Source: an uncultured Eubacteriales bacterium (GTDB lineage: Bacteria; Bacillota; Clostridia; Peptostreptococcales; Anaerovoracaceae). From it: 64,000 bases of DNA. Within the stretch, counting starts at the first letter, position 1, and every line of letters starts with the position of its first letter. Below, piece after piece: positions 17,874-27,744 of the stretch. The notes under the pieces are model-generated. The model was not told where the DNA came from. It did no database searches and saw only the letters and a list, made by a program, of their open reading frames with translations. The translations under genes and the position numbers were made by a program. The stretch covers positions 1 through 64,000 of the forward strand of contig CASDYG010000002.1 of assembly GCA_949285555.1 (NCBI GenBank). Direction: 5' to 3'.

Positions 17874-18591
17874 AGCTAACATCTCCCTCAAGCTCAAGGA
17901 AAACATCTTCTAATGATTTGGATCCCTTAACTTCTTCCATCGTTCCCTGTGCAATTAGATTTCCTTTTCTAATGATAGCAACCTTATCACAGAGTTTTTC
18001 TGCAACTTCTAAAACATGAGTGGAGAAAAATACAGCACCACCATTATCACATATTCTTCTCATAAGGTCCTTCACATGTCTGCTTGCCACAGGATCTAAT
18101 CCTACAAAGGGTTCATCCATAATTAGCAACTTAGGCTCGTGAATGAATGCGGAAGCAATAGCGATTTTTTGTTTCATTCCGTGAGAGTAGCTACTTATAG
18201 GCATTGAAAGATCATCATAGATTCCAAATAGCTTAGTGTACTCTGTTATTCTCTGATCTCGAGTCTCCTTATCAATTTTAAAAATATCTGCCACAAAATT
18301 TAAATATTGTATTCCAGTTAAAAATTCGTATAACTGCGGATTGTCCGGTATATAGGCAAGTATTTCCTTGCATCTAATAGGATCCTGCTTTACATTTATA
18401 CCATCAATAAATATCTCACCATTATCATAACTCATAAGTCCCAGGCACGACTTTATTGTGGTGGTCTTGCCTGCACCATTATGTCCAATAAAGCCATATA
18501 TTTCACCCGGTTCAATATTGATTGAAATATTGTTTACCGCAACCTTCTCTCCAAAGGTCTTGGTTAAATTTTCTATTTTAAGAATGCTCAT
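17866..18591 (-). CDS. ABC transporter ATP-binding protein
   Basis: A 241-residue nucleotide-binding subunit with Walker A GHNGAGKTTTIK, the signature SYSHGMKQK (a histidine variant of LSGGQ), Walker B LLIMDEPFVGLDP and the switch histidine in FFSTHVLEVAE. It is of the drug or lipid exporter class (CcmA-like) and would energise the permease encoded immediately downstream. The ATG has AGGAG about 11 bases upstream. Nothing nearby identifies the substrate. Confidence 0.92.
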   Translation of the reverse strand: MSILKIENLTKTFGEKVAVNNISINIEPGEIYGFIGHNGAGKTTTIKSCLGLMSYDNGEIFIDGINVKQDPIRCKEILAYIPDNPQLYEFLTGIQYLNFVADIFKIDKETRDQRITEYTKLFGIYDDLSMPISSYSHGMKQKIAIASAFIHEPKLLIMDEPFVGLDPVASRHVKDLMRRICDNGGAVFFSTHVLEVAEKLCDKVAIIRKGNLIAQGTMEEVKGSKSLEDVFLELEGDVSYV

Positions 18592-18688
18592 AAGCTTAAA
18601 ACTCCTAAATTACTTCAACAAAGTTGCCATTTACATTTATCTTTTATAAAAAAGCTACCTTTAACTACATAAGAGTAAAGAATAAGTA

Positions 18689-19603
18689 CTATTTTAATGA
18701 ATTAACATACTCTACTGCTGCAAGTCCTGCAACGGCTCCATCTCCAACAGCTGTAGCGATCTGTCTTACCTTCTTAGTTCTGCAATCCCCTGCTACAAAA
18801 ATTCCATCAGTATTTGTCTTGCAATCCTCCTGGCCTGATACATATCCAGGACCATCAAGCTCAACCATATCGGAAAAGTCCTTGTTATCAGGCATTTGTC
18901 CAATTGCTACAAAAATTCCGTCCACCTCAAGATTTCTAGTGCTTCCATCAATCTTATTTTTCACAGTCATACTTCTTATTGCAGCATCACCGATTAGCCC
19001 CTCAACTGTGGAATTAAGCACAAACTCAACATTGCTTTTTTCCTTTAATCTTGCTAGATTAGCGGCATCACCTCTAAATTCATCTCTTCTATGAACGATG
19101 TATACCTTTTCACATAGATCGCTGAGCACCTCTCCATCCTCAAGTGCTGTATTTCCACCACCTACTACTGCCACCTTCTTATTTCTGAAAAATGCACCAT
19201 CACATGTAGCACAATATGAAATGCCGGCACCTCTGTACCTATCTTCCTGTGCTACTCCAAGTGGTCTGTTTTTTGCTCCTGTAGCGATAATAACAGATCT
19301 TGCTTCATAGCTTTTTCCTTCTTCTGTAGATACCTTAAATCCATTTTCAAGTTTCTCTATTTTATTGGCTTTTTCATATTTTATCTCGCCACCTAGTTCA
19401 CTTACCTGTTTATATAAATTTTCTGCAAATTCCATTCCTGAAATAGTCTTAATAGCAGGATAATTCTCAATTTCCGGTGTATTGATAGTCTGTCCTCCAT
19501 ATGTCACTGCCTCAAGCATTACAACGGATTTTCCACCTCTAATTCCATATATTCCCGCAGTCATTCCAGCTGGACCTGCACCAATAATCAAAATATCATA
19601 CAT
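18689..19603 (-). CDS. trxB: Thioredoxin reductase
   Basis: A 304-residue FAD/NADPH flavoprotein that reduces thioredoxin. The FAD loop is DILIIGAGPAGMTAGIYGIRGG (GAGPAG). The redox pair is CATCDG. The NADPH loop is VVGGGNTALEDG, and FVAGDCRTKKVRQIATAVGDG is the C-terminal FAD motif. The chosen ATG at 19603 follows GGAGG at eight bases; the frame opens five codons earlier. No thioredoxin gene lies next to it in this window. Confidence 0.95.
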   Translation of the reverse strand: MYDILIIGAGPAGMTAGIYGIRGGKSVVMLEAVTYGGQTINTPEIENYPAIKTISGMEFAENLYKQVSELGGEIKYEKANKIEKLENGFKVSTEEGKSYEARSVIIATGAKNRPLGVAQEDRYRGAGISYCATCDGAFFRNKKVAVVGGGNTALEDGEVLSDLCEKVYIVHRRDEFRGDAANLARLKEKSNVEFVLNSTVEGLIGDAAIRSMTVKNKIDGSTRNLEVDGIFVAIGQMPDNKDFSDMVELDGPGYVSGQEDCKTNTDGIFVAGDCRTKKVRQIATAVGDGAVAGLAAVEYVNSLK

Positions 19604-19659
19604 AAAACTAACCTCCATATATAATAGTATAACATAAAATGGAAGTAATTTATACTAAC

Positions 19660-19687
19660 AAAAAAGAGGGTAGTAATCCCACCCCCC
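19660..19687 (-). terminator. Intrinsic terminator of the BMP lipoprotein gene
   Basis: On the minus strand a G-rich arm (19681-19687 complement) pairs with ACCCTC (19666-19671 complement) through six base pairs including one G-U, followed by TTTTTT. Confidence 0.7.
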
Positions 19688-19702
19688 TTAAATTTCAATA
19701 GA

Positions 19703-20782
19703 TTACTCTACCATTTCAAGATTTACATTCTCTAAAGTAATTAGATCAGCAGAAGTTACATCAGTATCCTTAGGGATAGTGATTTCATTATCCTTTAGCT
19801 TCTTGTAAATCTTGTCATAATCATCGCTCTTAAACTTCTTAAACTTAGAGGTCTTCATAGGTAGTTCTACACCATTTGAATCTGCTCCAAGTACTAGAGA
19901 CTGTCCACCAGGGAACTTGTCCTTAGCCCATGCATCTAGCATTTCCTGAACGGACTCTGAAAGTCCCTTCATAGCAGATGTAATTACTGTCTCAGACTGA
20001 GAGCTCTGGTCTACGTCTACACCGATAACCTTTGCCTTAGCTTCTTCAGCAGCAGCAGAGATAGAATCAAATATAGCACCACCACAAGCGAAAATTACTT
20101 CAGTACCAGATGAATACCATCCAGCAGCCTTAGCCTTTACGTCAGGTGAAGCATTGAATCCACCAGTATAGTTGTACTTAATGTCAATCTTCTTGCCTAG
20201 TTCCTTAGCAGCATCATCAGCACCCTTAAGGAATCCATATCCATATCTTACTACTGCAGGTACTGCCATACCACCCATGTAACCTAGTTTAGTATATCCA
20301 TCCTTTACAGCTGCATATCCAGCAAGATATCCGGACTGCTCTTCAGCATATGTGATACCTACTGTATTTTCTGCAACCTCAGGAGCAGATGTATCATCTT
20401 TAGCTGGGTTACCATCGATTAAGATGAACTTAACATCAGGATATTTTGTCTGTGCTTCAAAGATAGTCTGGTTAAACAAAAATCCTGGAGTAGCTATTAC
20501 CTTAGCTCCATTCTTAACCGCTAGGTCAATCTGCTCTAGCCTTGCAGCGTTGGAATCTTCAGTTGGCTGATAATATTTGTAAGTCTTACCATTCTTCTCT
20601 GCCCATTCCTTAACGCCTTCCCAAGTACCTTGGTTAAAGGATTTGTCATCTATGGTTCCAACGTCTGTTACCATAGCTACTTCATATCCCTTTTTTTCAT
20701 CTCCACCCTTTTTATCTCCGCCACAGGCGTAAAGAGTGAAAACCATAGCAAGGCTTAGCATAAGTACTAATGCTTTCTTCAT
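19703..20782 (-). CDS. BMP-family basic membrane lipoprotein (nucleoside-binding)
   Basis: A 359-residue secreted lipoprotein with a signal peptide and the lipobox LYAC at residues 17-20, so it is anchored outside the membrane. The mature part matches the BMP/PnrA/Med family: VAMVTDVGTIDDKSFNQGTWEG and GYLAGYAA. FACGGAIFDS and VIGVDVDQS are further family motifs. Characterised members bind purine nucleosides for an ABC importer. No partner ATPase or permease gene is adjacent, so the partner must be elsewhere. The gene has its own promoter (20829-20857) and terminator and a strong AGGAGG, which suggests high expression. Confidence 0.9.
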   Translation of the reverse strand: MKKALVLMLSLAMVFTLYACGGDKKGGDEKKGYEVAMVTDVGTIDDKSFNQGTWEGVKEWAEKNGKTYKYYQPTEDSNAARLEQIDLAVKNGAKVIATPGFLFNQTIFEAQTKYPDVKFILIDGNPAKDDTSAPEVAENTVGITYAEEQSGYLAGYAAVKDGYTKLGYMGGMAVPAVVRYGYGFLKGADDAAKELGKKIDIKYNYTGGFNASPDVKAKAAGWYSSGTEVIFACGGAIFDSISAAAEEAKAKVIGVDVDQSSQSETVITSAMKGLSESVQEMLDAWAKDKFPGGQSLVLGADSNGVELPMKTSKFKKFKSDDYDKIYKKLKDNEITIPKDTDVTSADLITLENVNLEMVE

Positions 20783-20828
20783 AGTTATTCCTCCTATGTT
20801 TTGCGTGGTCTCCCACTATGATAAATAT

Positions 20829-20857
20829 ATTATAAAAGTTTTTCAAATGAATATCAA
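20829..20857 (-). promoter_or_regulatory. Promoter of the BMP lipoprotein gene
   Basis: TTGATA (-35, 20852-20857) and TATAAT (-10, 20829-20834) with a 17-nt spacer on the minus strand. The predicted start leaves a leader of about 40 nt that contains a small GTGG-GAGA-CCAC hairpin before the AGGAGG site. Confidence 0.75.
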
Positions 20858-20871
20858 GTCATATGAAACTA

Positions 20872-21294
20872 TTAGTTCAAAACTTCATATTCATCTAAAT
20901 TAACTCCTACAAGCTCATCTGCTTCTGCACTTAAGCTAACTACAAAGTCCATGCCCTCATCTTTGGACATAAGCTGCAATCTTTGCAAGAATTCCGGTAA
21001 ATCTTCTACTGAAAAATCTGCATGCTTTAAGATGCTATCTATAAAAATATATTCAATATCATGATCAGAACTGATAATTCCATAAAGGAAACCAATGTAT
21101 TCATCGCTATTTGTAATATGTTCATAGTCTTCCATGCAAACTACTCTTATCCTGTATTTTAGGTCATACATCAGACGAGAATTTCTGTTGATAAAAATTA
21201 CGCTTCCACGACTATTTTCAACATTTTCATTAGCAAGATCTATCATCTGCTTAGTCTTACCGCTTCCTTTATTTCCTATCAATAACTTAACCAT
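20872..21294 (-). CDS. Small P-loop ATP-binding protein of unknown function
   Basis: A 140-residue cytosolic protein with an N-terminal Walker A (GNKGSGKTKQM, residues 7-17) and a Walker B-like YIFIDS in the middle. There are no helicase or ABC signatures and no membrane segments. I recognise it as a type of small conserved ATPase seen in Clostridia without assigned function, but cannot name a family. It sits between rlmN and the BMP gene. A GGAGG ribosome site precedes the ATG. A role as a nucleotide-dependent switch is only a guess. Confidence 0.75.
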   Translation of the reverse strand: MVKLLIGNKGSGKTKQMIDLANENVENSRGSVIFINRNSRLMYDLKYRIRVVCMEDYEHITNSDEYIGFLYGIISSDHDIEYIFIDSILKHADFSVEDLPEFLQRLQLMSKDEGMDFVVSLSAEADELVGVNLDEYEVLN

Positions 21295-21354
21295 AATTAT
21301 GACCTCCTAAATGTCTTATAGCTTTATTATATAACATGGTCTTTATCTATTCAA

Positions 21355-22398
21355 CTATATTTTTACGGATAGCTTTAATTGTCCACATGCTCCATCAATA
21401 TCTTGGCCCAGACTTCTCCTAATTGTAACCGTTATTCCGTATTTATTTAGTATATTTTGGAATCTTATTATATCATTCTTTTTGGTAGGAAGGCTCTTTC
21501 CTCCTTCAATTATATGAAGCGGAATCAGATTTACATGTGCGTTCATTTTATTAAGCAATTGACCTAATTTGTGAGCATCCTTTTCAGAATCATTTTCTCC
21601 AGATACCATCGTGTATTCAAATGTGGGTCTGCGTCCAGTTTTAGCGGCGTGCTCCTTTACTGCTTTCATAACCTCTGAAATAGAGTATTTTTTATTGATT
21701 GGCATGAGCATGCTCCTTCTTTCATCATCTGGTGCATGTAGTGAAATCGCTAAATTTACCTGCGGAAATCTCTCTGCCAGCTCTCTTATTTTAGGAACGA
21801 TTCCACACGTAGAAATCGTAATATTTCGCCTAGAAAGCTTTCTCCCCTTGGCATCTGATAATATGTCTATCAGATTGCATACATTTTCAAAATTATCCAT
21901 CGGTTCTCCCATACCCATAAGTACAAGATTACTCATATGGCAATTCCCCAGCTGCTCAAGGAGCAGTATTTGCGAAATCATTTCTCCTGCTGAAAGGTTG
22001 CGTGCGAGTCCTTTTTTTGTGGAAGCACAAAATGAACAACCCATCCTGCATCCCGCCTGACATGATATACATATGGAATATCCATGCCGGTAGTGCATGA
22101 GTACACTTTCTACCATAATTCCATCGTGAAGTCTTACTAAAATCTTGATTGTGCCATCTTTGGATTTTCTCACCGTATGAATAGTCGGCGTCACAATATA
22201 TGCCAGCTTTGCAAGCTCCTTTCTAAAGCTAACAGGAAGCTGCTTTATTTCCTCAATATTTGATACACCTCTGCTAATATGCAGGAAGAGCTGATCTGCT
22301 CTATAGGCACTTTCACCCATATTTACAGTCAGCTCCTTCATCTCATCTAGCGTCATACTTCTTAGATCCAGTCTTTCAGCATTGGAACTATTATTCAT
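21355..22398 (-). CDS. rlmN: 23S rRNA/tRNA (adenine-C2)-methyltransferase RlmN
   Basis: A 347-residue radical-SAM enzyme that methylates A2503 of 23S rRNA and A37 of some tRNAs. The cluster-binding motif CRMGCSFC (in SCQAGCRMGCSFCAS) is intact, as are GMGEPMDNF and the C-terminal GACGQL, whose cysteine forms the methyl-carrying intermediate. In Bacillus rlmN lies between rsmB and prpC. Here that slot is empty and the gene follows ileS by two bases with AAGG as ribosome site. Confidence 0.96.
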   Translation of the reverse strand: MNNSSNAERLDLRSMTLDEMKELTVNMGESAYRADQLFLHISRGVSNIEEIKQLPVSFRKELAKLAYIVTPTIHTVRKSKDGTIKILVRLHDGIMVESVLMHYRHGYSICISCQAGCRMGCSFCASTKKGLARNLSAGEMISQILLLEQLGNCHMSNLVLMGMGEPMDNFENVCNLIDILSDAKGRKLSRRNITISTCGIVPKIRELAERFPQVNLAISLHAPDDERRSMLMPINKKYSISEVMKAVKEHAAKTGRRPTFEYTMVSGENDSEKDAHKLGQLLNKMNAHVNLIPLHIIEGGKSLPTKKNDIIRFQNILNKYGITVTIRRSLGQDIDGACGQLKLSVKI

Positions 22399-22400
22399 AT

Positions 22401-25400
22401 CTACGCCTTACACACTCCTATAATAACACTGTGACCATTCAGGTTATACTCTTGGCCCTCACCTTGCATGCTTAAGTCTACAGCTAGCGTTTCTTCCATT
22501 ATGTATTCCTTATTTTTATCTACTGCCACAGTGATCTCATCATCACCGGAAACTACTAAATGAATATTATCCATCATTTCTAGTCCGGCTTGCTTTCTCA
22601 TCTGCTGAATTTTTGAGATAAGCTCTCTTACAAGACCTTCTTCAAGAAGATCTGCTGTTATTTCTGTATCGAGAACAGTAAACATATTGTTTTCCATAGA
22701 TACAGCAAATCCATCTTTTGCAGATATTTTTACATCCACAAAATCAGCAGAGACTTCTACTTCCTCACCATCAAGGTTCATAATAACCTTGCCATTATTT
22801 TTAACTTCTTCCAAAAAGCTATTAGGCTCTGTATTTGATAAGGCAGTACCGAATGCTTTCAGCTTACTTCCCAGAGCTGGTCCAGCCACCTTAAAATTAG
22901 GCTTAAGACTAAGATCCATATACTGACTTATATCATCAACAAAGACTACCTCTTTCACATTTAGCTCCTCTTCGATTAAGGAAGCCTCATTTCCAATAAG
23001 TGTCTTATACTTACCATCCACTATAATTTTAGATAACGGTTGTCTTACCTTGATTTTTTCCTTTTCCCTAGCACCTCTTCCCAGGGTAACCAGACTTCTG
23101 ATAAGATCCATTTTCTCCTCAAGTTCAAGGTCGATCAAGCTACTATCACATACTGGAAAATCTGCTAAATGCACACTTTCTTCATCTGTTAAATTAGTAT
23201 AGATTTCATCGGAAATAAAAGGAGCAATTGGAGCAATAAGCTTAGCCACTCCTACCAGTATCTCATATGTTGTCAAATATACGCTTTGCTTATCCAAGGT
23301 CAGAGCCGAATCATAGAATCTTCTTCTAGCTCTCCTGATATACCAGTTTGAGAAATCCTCTACCACAAATTCACTTATAGTTCTTACGGTCTTCATATGA
23401 TCATATGAATCCATATATTCAGTAGCTCGTTTTACAAGTCCATTGAATCTAGACAAAATCCACTTATCAAGCTGAGGTCTTTCTTCATATGCAACACTTA
23501 TATTTCTAGGATCTATATCATCTGTATTTGAATACAGGGTGAAAAATGCATAGGAATTCTTGAGGGTTCCAAAGAATTTGGAAACTACATCCTTTAATCC
23601 GTCTTCATCGAATTTTGTAGGACTCCATGCTGGAGATACGGATAGCAAATACCATCTTGTAGCATCCGCACCATACTTATCAAAAAGCTCGAAAGGTGAA
23701 ACTGTATTGCCCCTAGATTTAGACATCTTCTTTCCTTCCTTGTCCAGTATGAGGTCATTTACTAGCACATTTTTGTATGGAGATCTACCCATGATAAATG
23801 TTGATATTGCAAGAAGTGAATAGAACCATCCACGAGTCTGATCTATACCCTCACATATAAAATCTGCAGGGAACAGCTTTTCTTCAAAGCCCTCTTTATT
23901 TTCAAATGGATAATGCCACTGGGCAATAGGCATAGCACCAGAGTCAAACCAGCAGTCCATTACTTCCACAATTCTATTCATCGGCTTACCGCACTTTGAA
24001 CATTTAATATGAATATCATCCACATATGGTCTGTGCAGTTCAACATCTTTATCAATATCTTCTATAGCCAGATTTATAAGTTCTTCGCGGCTTCCTACAC
24101 AATGAAGATGCCCACATTCACATTTCCAGATTGGAATTGGGGTTCCCCAGTATCTGGATCTTGAAATAGCCCAGTCTTTTACTTCTGAAAGCCAGTTACC
24201 AAATCTCTTTTCACCTACAAATGGCGGATGCCAGCTTACGGTATCATTATTAGCGACAAGCTTATCCTTAAGCTTGCTCATTTCAATGTACCAGCTAGGA
24301 TGAGCATAGTACACTAATGGTGTCTGACATCTCCAGCAATGAGGATAGTTATGTTCAATCTTTTCTTTGGAGAATATTTTATTTTCCTTTGCCAGCCATT
24401 TGATGATTTCCACATCAAGACCATCTTCCATTACGAATCTGCCCTTCCAAGGTGTATCGGTATATCTTCCTTCTTCATCAACCGGCTTTATAACAGGTGC
24501 ATCGTATTTGCGTCCACATTGATAGTCATCCTCACCAAATGCAGGTGCGGTGTGTACAATACCCGTACCATCCTCAATGGTTACATAGTCCATAACAGTA
24601 ACGAAGAAGGCCTTTTTATCAACCTTGATAAATGGCATGAGCTGTTCGTACTCCATATATTCCAGCTCGCTTCCCTTCATCTCTTCCAGGATTTCATATT
24701 TGCCCTCTCCAAGAACCTTCTCCGCAAGTTCTTTTGCAACATAAAAGATATTGCCAGCTTCATCTCCCTCTTTCATCAGAGCCTTTACATAGATGTAGTC
24801 TGGTCCTACGGTTAGCATAACATTAGATGCAAGTGTCCATGGAGTAGTCGTCCATGCTAAGAAATATTCATTATCCCTATCCTTTACCTTAAACTTGGCA
24901 GTAAGGGTATTGACCTTCACCTCTTTGTAGCCCTGTGCCACCTCATGAGATGCAAGTCCTGTTCCACATCTAGGGCAATATGGCAAAATTTTAAAGCCTT
25001 CATACACAAGACCGGCTTTGAAAAATTCATTAAAAATCCACCATACGCTTTCGATATAGTCATTTTCCAGGGTTACATACGGATTATCCATGTCAACTAA
25101 ATAACCCATTCGTTCGGTCATCTCTCTCCACATGCTTGTATAGGTGAAAACCGACTCCCTGCACTTTTCATTAAACTCTTTTATTCCATAAGCCTCAATA
25201 TCCTGCTTGCCACTCATATTGAGTTGCTTTTCTACTTCTATTTCAACTGGTAGTCCATGGGTATCCCAACCAGCTTTTCTGTTCACCTGAAAACCTTTCA
25301 TCGTCTTGTAGCGACAGATGGAGTCCTTAAGCGTTCTCGCCATTACATGGTGTATTCCCGGTTTTCCATTAGCTGTTGGTGGTCCTTCATAAAAAACGAA

Positions 25401-25517
25401 TCTATCCTTGCCCTCTCTGGTAGTAACGCTCTTGTGAAGTAAATCTTCATTTTTCCACTTTTCCACCTGAGCATTTTGCACCTCAGCTATGGGTTTATCA
25501 GATAGTTTTTCAAACAT
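22401..25517 (-). CDS. ileS: Isoleucyl-tRNA synthetase, type 2 (eukaryote-like)
   Basis: A 1038-residue class I synthetase that charges tRNA-Ile. The adenylation signature reads GIHH (residues 54-57) instead of HIGH, and KMSKS is intact near residue 597. The zinc-like CPRCGTG and HCWRCQTP patterns, the long C-terminal region and the GxHH motif place it with eukaryote-like IleRS2, a form known for low sensitivity to mupirocin. The ATG at 25517 follows GGAGG at five bases; a TTG four codons earlier overlaps that ribosome site. There is no room for a T-box leader: only 44 bp separate it from pnp. Confidence 0.95.
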   Translation of the reverse strand: MFEKLSDKPIAEVQNAQVEKWKNEDLLHKSVTTREGKDRFVFYEGPPTANGKPGIHHVMARTLKDSICRYKTMKGFQVNRKAGWDTHGLPVEIEVEKQLNMSGKQDIEAYGIKEFNEKCRESVFTYTSMWREMTERMGYLVDMDNPYVTLENDYIESVWWIFNEFFKAGLVYEGFKILPYCPRCGTGLASHEVAQGYKEVKVNTLTAKFKVKDRDNEYFLAWTTTPWTLASNVMLTVGPDYIYVKALMKEGDEAGNIFYVAKELAEKVLGEGKYEILEEMKGSELEYMEYEQLMPFIKVDKKAFFVTVMDYVTIEDGTGIVHTAPAFGEDDYQCGRKYDAPVIKPVDEEGRYTDTPWKGRFVMEDGLDVEIIKWLAKENKIFSKEKIEHNYPHCWRCQTPLVYYAHPSWYIEMSKLKDKLVANNDTVSWHPPFVGEKRFGNWLSEVKDWAISRSRYWGTPIPIWKCECGHLHCVGSREELINLAIEDIDKDVELHRPYVDDIHIKCSKCGKPMNRIVEVMDCWFDSGAMPIAQWHYPFENKEGFEEKLFPADFICEGIDQTRGWFYSLLAISTFIMGRSPYKNVLVNDLILDKEGKKMSKSRGNTVSPFELFDKYGADATRWYLLSVSPAWSPTKFDEDGLKDVVSKFFGTLKNSYAFFTLYSNTDDIDPRNISVAYEERPQLDKWILSRFNGLVKRATEYMDSYDHMKTVRTISEFVVEDFSNWYIRRARRRFYDSALTLDKQSVYLTTYEILVGVAKLIAPIAPFISDEIYTNLTDEESVHLADFPVCDSSLIDLELEEKMDLIRSLVTLGRGAREKEKIKVRQPLSKIIVDGKYKTLIGNEASLIEEELNVKEVVFVDDISQYMDLSLKPNFKVAGPALGSKLKAFGTALSNTEPNSFLEEVKNNGKVIMNLDGEEVEVSADFVDVKISAKDGFAVSMENNMFTVLDTEITADLLEEGLVRELISKIQQMRKQAGLEMMDNIHLVVSGDDEITVAVDKNKEYIMEETLAVDLSMQGEGQEYNLNGHSVIIGVCKA

Positions 25518-25542
25518 AAATACCTCCAATTTTCCGTATAGA

Positions 25543-25572
25543 CTATGAAATAGCCATTCGGCTATTTCATAG
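25543..25572 (-). other. Perfect hairpin spanning the pnp stop and the pnp-ileS gap
   Basis: A 13-bp perfect stem (25543-25555 with 25560-25572) with a 4-nt loop has its 5' arm formed by the last pnp codons and stop. Only weakly T-rich sequence follows on the minus strand. It could be an RNA processing or decay barrier or a poor terminator between pnp and ileS. Confidence 0.6.
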
Positions 25573-27652
25573 TAAGATTTATTCGATTTTGATTGTCGAT
25601 TTCCGTTACCTTTACAGTAACTACATCACCGATATTCATAACATCCTCCACCTTTTCTACTCTTTTGGAGGACATCTTAGAAATGTGAAGTAAGCCTTCC
25701 TTGCCAGGCAGTATTTCAATAAAGGCACCAAATGGCATAATACGCTTTACTTCCCCTTCATAGCTGGCACCTACTTCTACATCTCTTGTCAAGTATTCAA
25801 TATAATCCTTTGCCATCTTTGCACTTGCTTCATCAGATGAATAAATATTGATCTGTCCAGGATTATCTTCGGAGATGTCAATTTTAACACCTGTCTCTTC
25901 CACAATTTTATTGATTGTCTTTCCACCAGGGCCGATGACAATACGTATCTTATCCGGATCAACATTTAATGTAATGAATCTAGGTGCGTATTTAGATAGC
26001 TCCTTCTTAGGTTCAGGAAGAACCTCAAGCATCTTACTCATAATGTGCATTCTACCAGCTCTAGCCTGCTCTAAAGCCTTTTCCAAAACCTCTCTTGAAA
26101 GACCGTGAACCTTTATGTCCATCTGAATGGCAGTGATACCATCTTCTGTACCTGTCACCTTAAAGTCCATATCTCCAAGGAAGTCTTCCATGCCCTGTAT
26201 ATCGCTTAAAATTGCCATTTTGCTAGTGCCATCTTCCTGCACTCTCTCTATAAGGCCCATAGCAATACCTGCCACGGGCTTTCTAATGGGAACACCAGCA
26301 TCCATTAGAGCAAGGCAAGATCCGCAGGTAGAACCCATAGATGTAGAACCATTAGAGCTAAGCACATCGGAAACAACCCTGATGGCATAAGGGAATTCCT
26401 CAACAGATGGAAGCACTGGTATTAGTGCTCTTTCTGCCAATGCTCCGTGTCCAATCTCCCTTCTGCCAGGACTTCTGGCTGACCTTGCCTCTCCTACTGA
26501 ATATGCAGGGAAATTGTAATGGTGCATATATCTTTTCTCCGTCTGCTCTGTTATCCCATCAATTGTCTGGGATTCACTAGCAGGTGCAAGTGTACAAGCA
26601 GATAGTACCTGTGTTTGACCTCTTGTAAACAGTCCGCTGCCATGCACTCTTGGTAGCAAGCTGTTATCACACCATATAGGTCTTATCTCATCAAGCTTTC
26701 TGTCATCAGGCCTTTTACCCTCATCAAGGATCATAGATCTAACCTTTTCCTTAGTTAGATTATATAGTACCTTAGCTACATCCTTTTCCTGATCCTCATA
26801 GATTTCCTTAAAGTATTCCTTCGTCTCTTCCTCTACCTTATCCATATTGGCAAGACGCTCAAGCTTATCTACTGTACGAATTGCAGCATCCAGCTTTTCG
26901 CCAGCATACTCTACTACAGCATTTTCTAAATCTTCAGGAATCTGATGAATATTTAGTTCCTGCTTAGGCTTTCCTACCTCTGAAACCACCTCATCTATAA
27001 AGCCAACGAGCTTTTTAATCTCCTCGTGGGCAAATAAAATCGCATCCAGCATTACAGACTCAGGCACTTCATTGGCACCTGCTTCTACCATCATAATGGC
27101 ATCCTTAGTTCCCGATACTACCAGGTGCATTTCAGATCTTTCTCTTTGCTCAAGAGTCGGATTGATAACAAATTTACCGTCTACCATACCTACAAGTACC
27201 GATCCTGTAGGTCCTTCCCATGGAATGTCAGAAGTAGCAAGTGCAACTGATGATCCTATCATCGCCATAATTTCAGTAGGACAGTCAGGATCTACTGACA
27301 TAACTGTTGCTACCACTACCACATCGTTGAAATATCCCTTTGGGAAAAGCGGCCTGATAGGTCTATCCATAAGCCTTGAATTTAGTATGGCCCTCTCACT
27401 TGGCCTACCTTCTCTTTTCAAAAAACCTCCCGGTATCTTACCGGCAGCATACATTCTTTCTTCATAATCACAGCTTAGAGGGAAAAAATCAATATCCGGT
27501 CTAGGCTCCTTGGATGCTGTAGCAGTTACACTTACTACCGACTCTCCATATTTCACCCACACTTGTCCGTTTGCCTGTTCACAAACCTTTCCAATCTCAA
27601 GCTCTAATAGCCTTCCACCTAAAGCTGTTTTAAAAGTTCGATATTCTCTCAT
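25562..27652 (-). CDS. pnp: Polyribonucleotide nucleotidyltransferase (PNPase)
   Basis: A 696-residue phosphorolytic 3'-5' exoribonuclease of the RNA degradosome. Two RNase PH-like domains are linked by a helical domain ([47 protein letters not shown]). A KH domain ([16 protein letters not shown]) and a C-terminal S1 domain ([27 protein letters not shown]) follow. The ATG at 27652 gives the standard N-terminus but lies 15 bases after AAGGAG, while an in-frame TTG abuts the site. The true start is therefore less certain than usual. A good promoter precedes it. Confidence 0.96.
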   Translation of the reverse strand: MREYRTFKTALGGRLLELEIGKVCEQANGQVWVKYGESVVSVTATASKEPRPDIDFFPLSCDYEERMYAAGKIPGGFLKREGRPSERAILNSRLMDRPIRPLFPKGYFNDVVVVATVMSVDPDCPTEIMAMIGSSVALATSDIPWEGPTGSVLVGMVDGKFVINPTLEQRERSEMHLVVSGTKDAIMMVEAGANEVPESVMLDAILFAHEEIKKLVGFIDEVVSEVGKPKQELNIHQIPEDLENAVVEYAGEKLDAAIRTVDKLERLANMDKVEEETKEYFKEIYEDQEKDVAKVLYNLTKEKVRSMILDEGKRPDDRKLDEIRPIWCDNSLLPRVHGSGLFTRGQTQVLSACTLAPASESQTIDGITEQTEKRYMHHYNFPAYSVGEARSARSPGRREIGHGALAERALIPVLPSVEEFPYAIRVVSDVLSSNGSTSMGSTCGSCLALMDAGVPIRKPVAGIAMGLIERVQEDGTSKMAILSDIQGMEDFLGDMDFKVTGTEDGITAIQMDIKVHGLSREVLEKALEQARAGRMHIMSKMLEVLPEPKKELSKYAPRFITLNVDPDKIRIVIGPGGKTINKIVEETGVKIDISEDNPGQINIYSSDEASAKMAKDYIEYLTRDVEVGASYEGEVKRIMPFGAFIEILPGKEGLLHISKMSSKRVEKVEDVMNIGDVVTVKVTEIDNQNRINLTMK

Positions 27653-27715
27653 ACTAATAATAAACAACTCCTTCCTGTTTATTTAATTTGTAATCCTTTA
27701 GTTTACACGCTCTTT

Positions 27716-27744
27716 AGTATACCATAATATGAACCCTTGAGCAA
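27716..27744 (-). promoter_or_regulatory. pnp promoter
   Basis: TTGCTC (27739-27744), a 17-nt spacer and TATACT (27716-27721) on the minus strand. A TGG just before the -10 box makes it an extended -10 promoter. Confidence 0.65.

Noticed and set aside
25518-25561. T-box leader for ileS
   Set aside because: The gap to pnp is only 44 bp and lacks the conserved T-box sequence.
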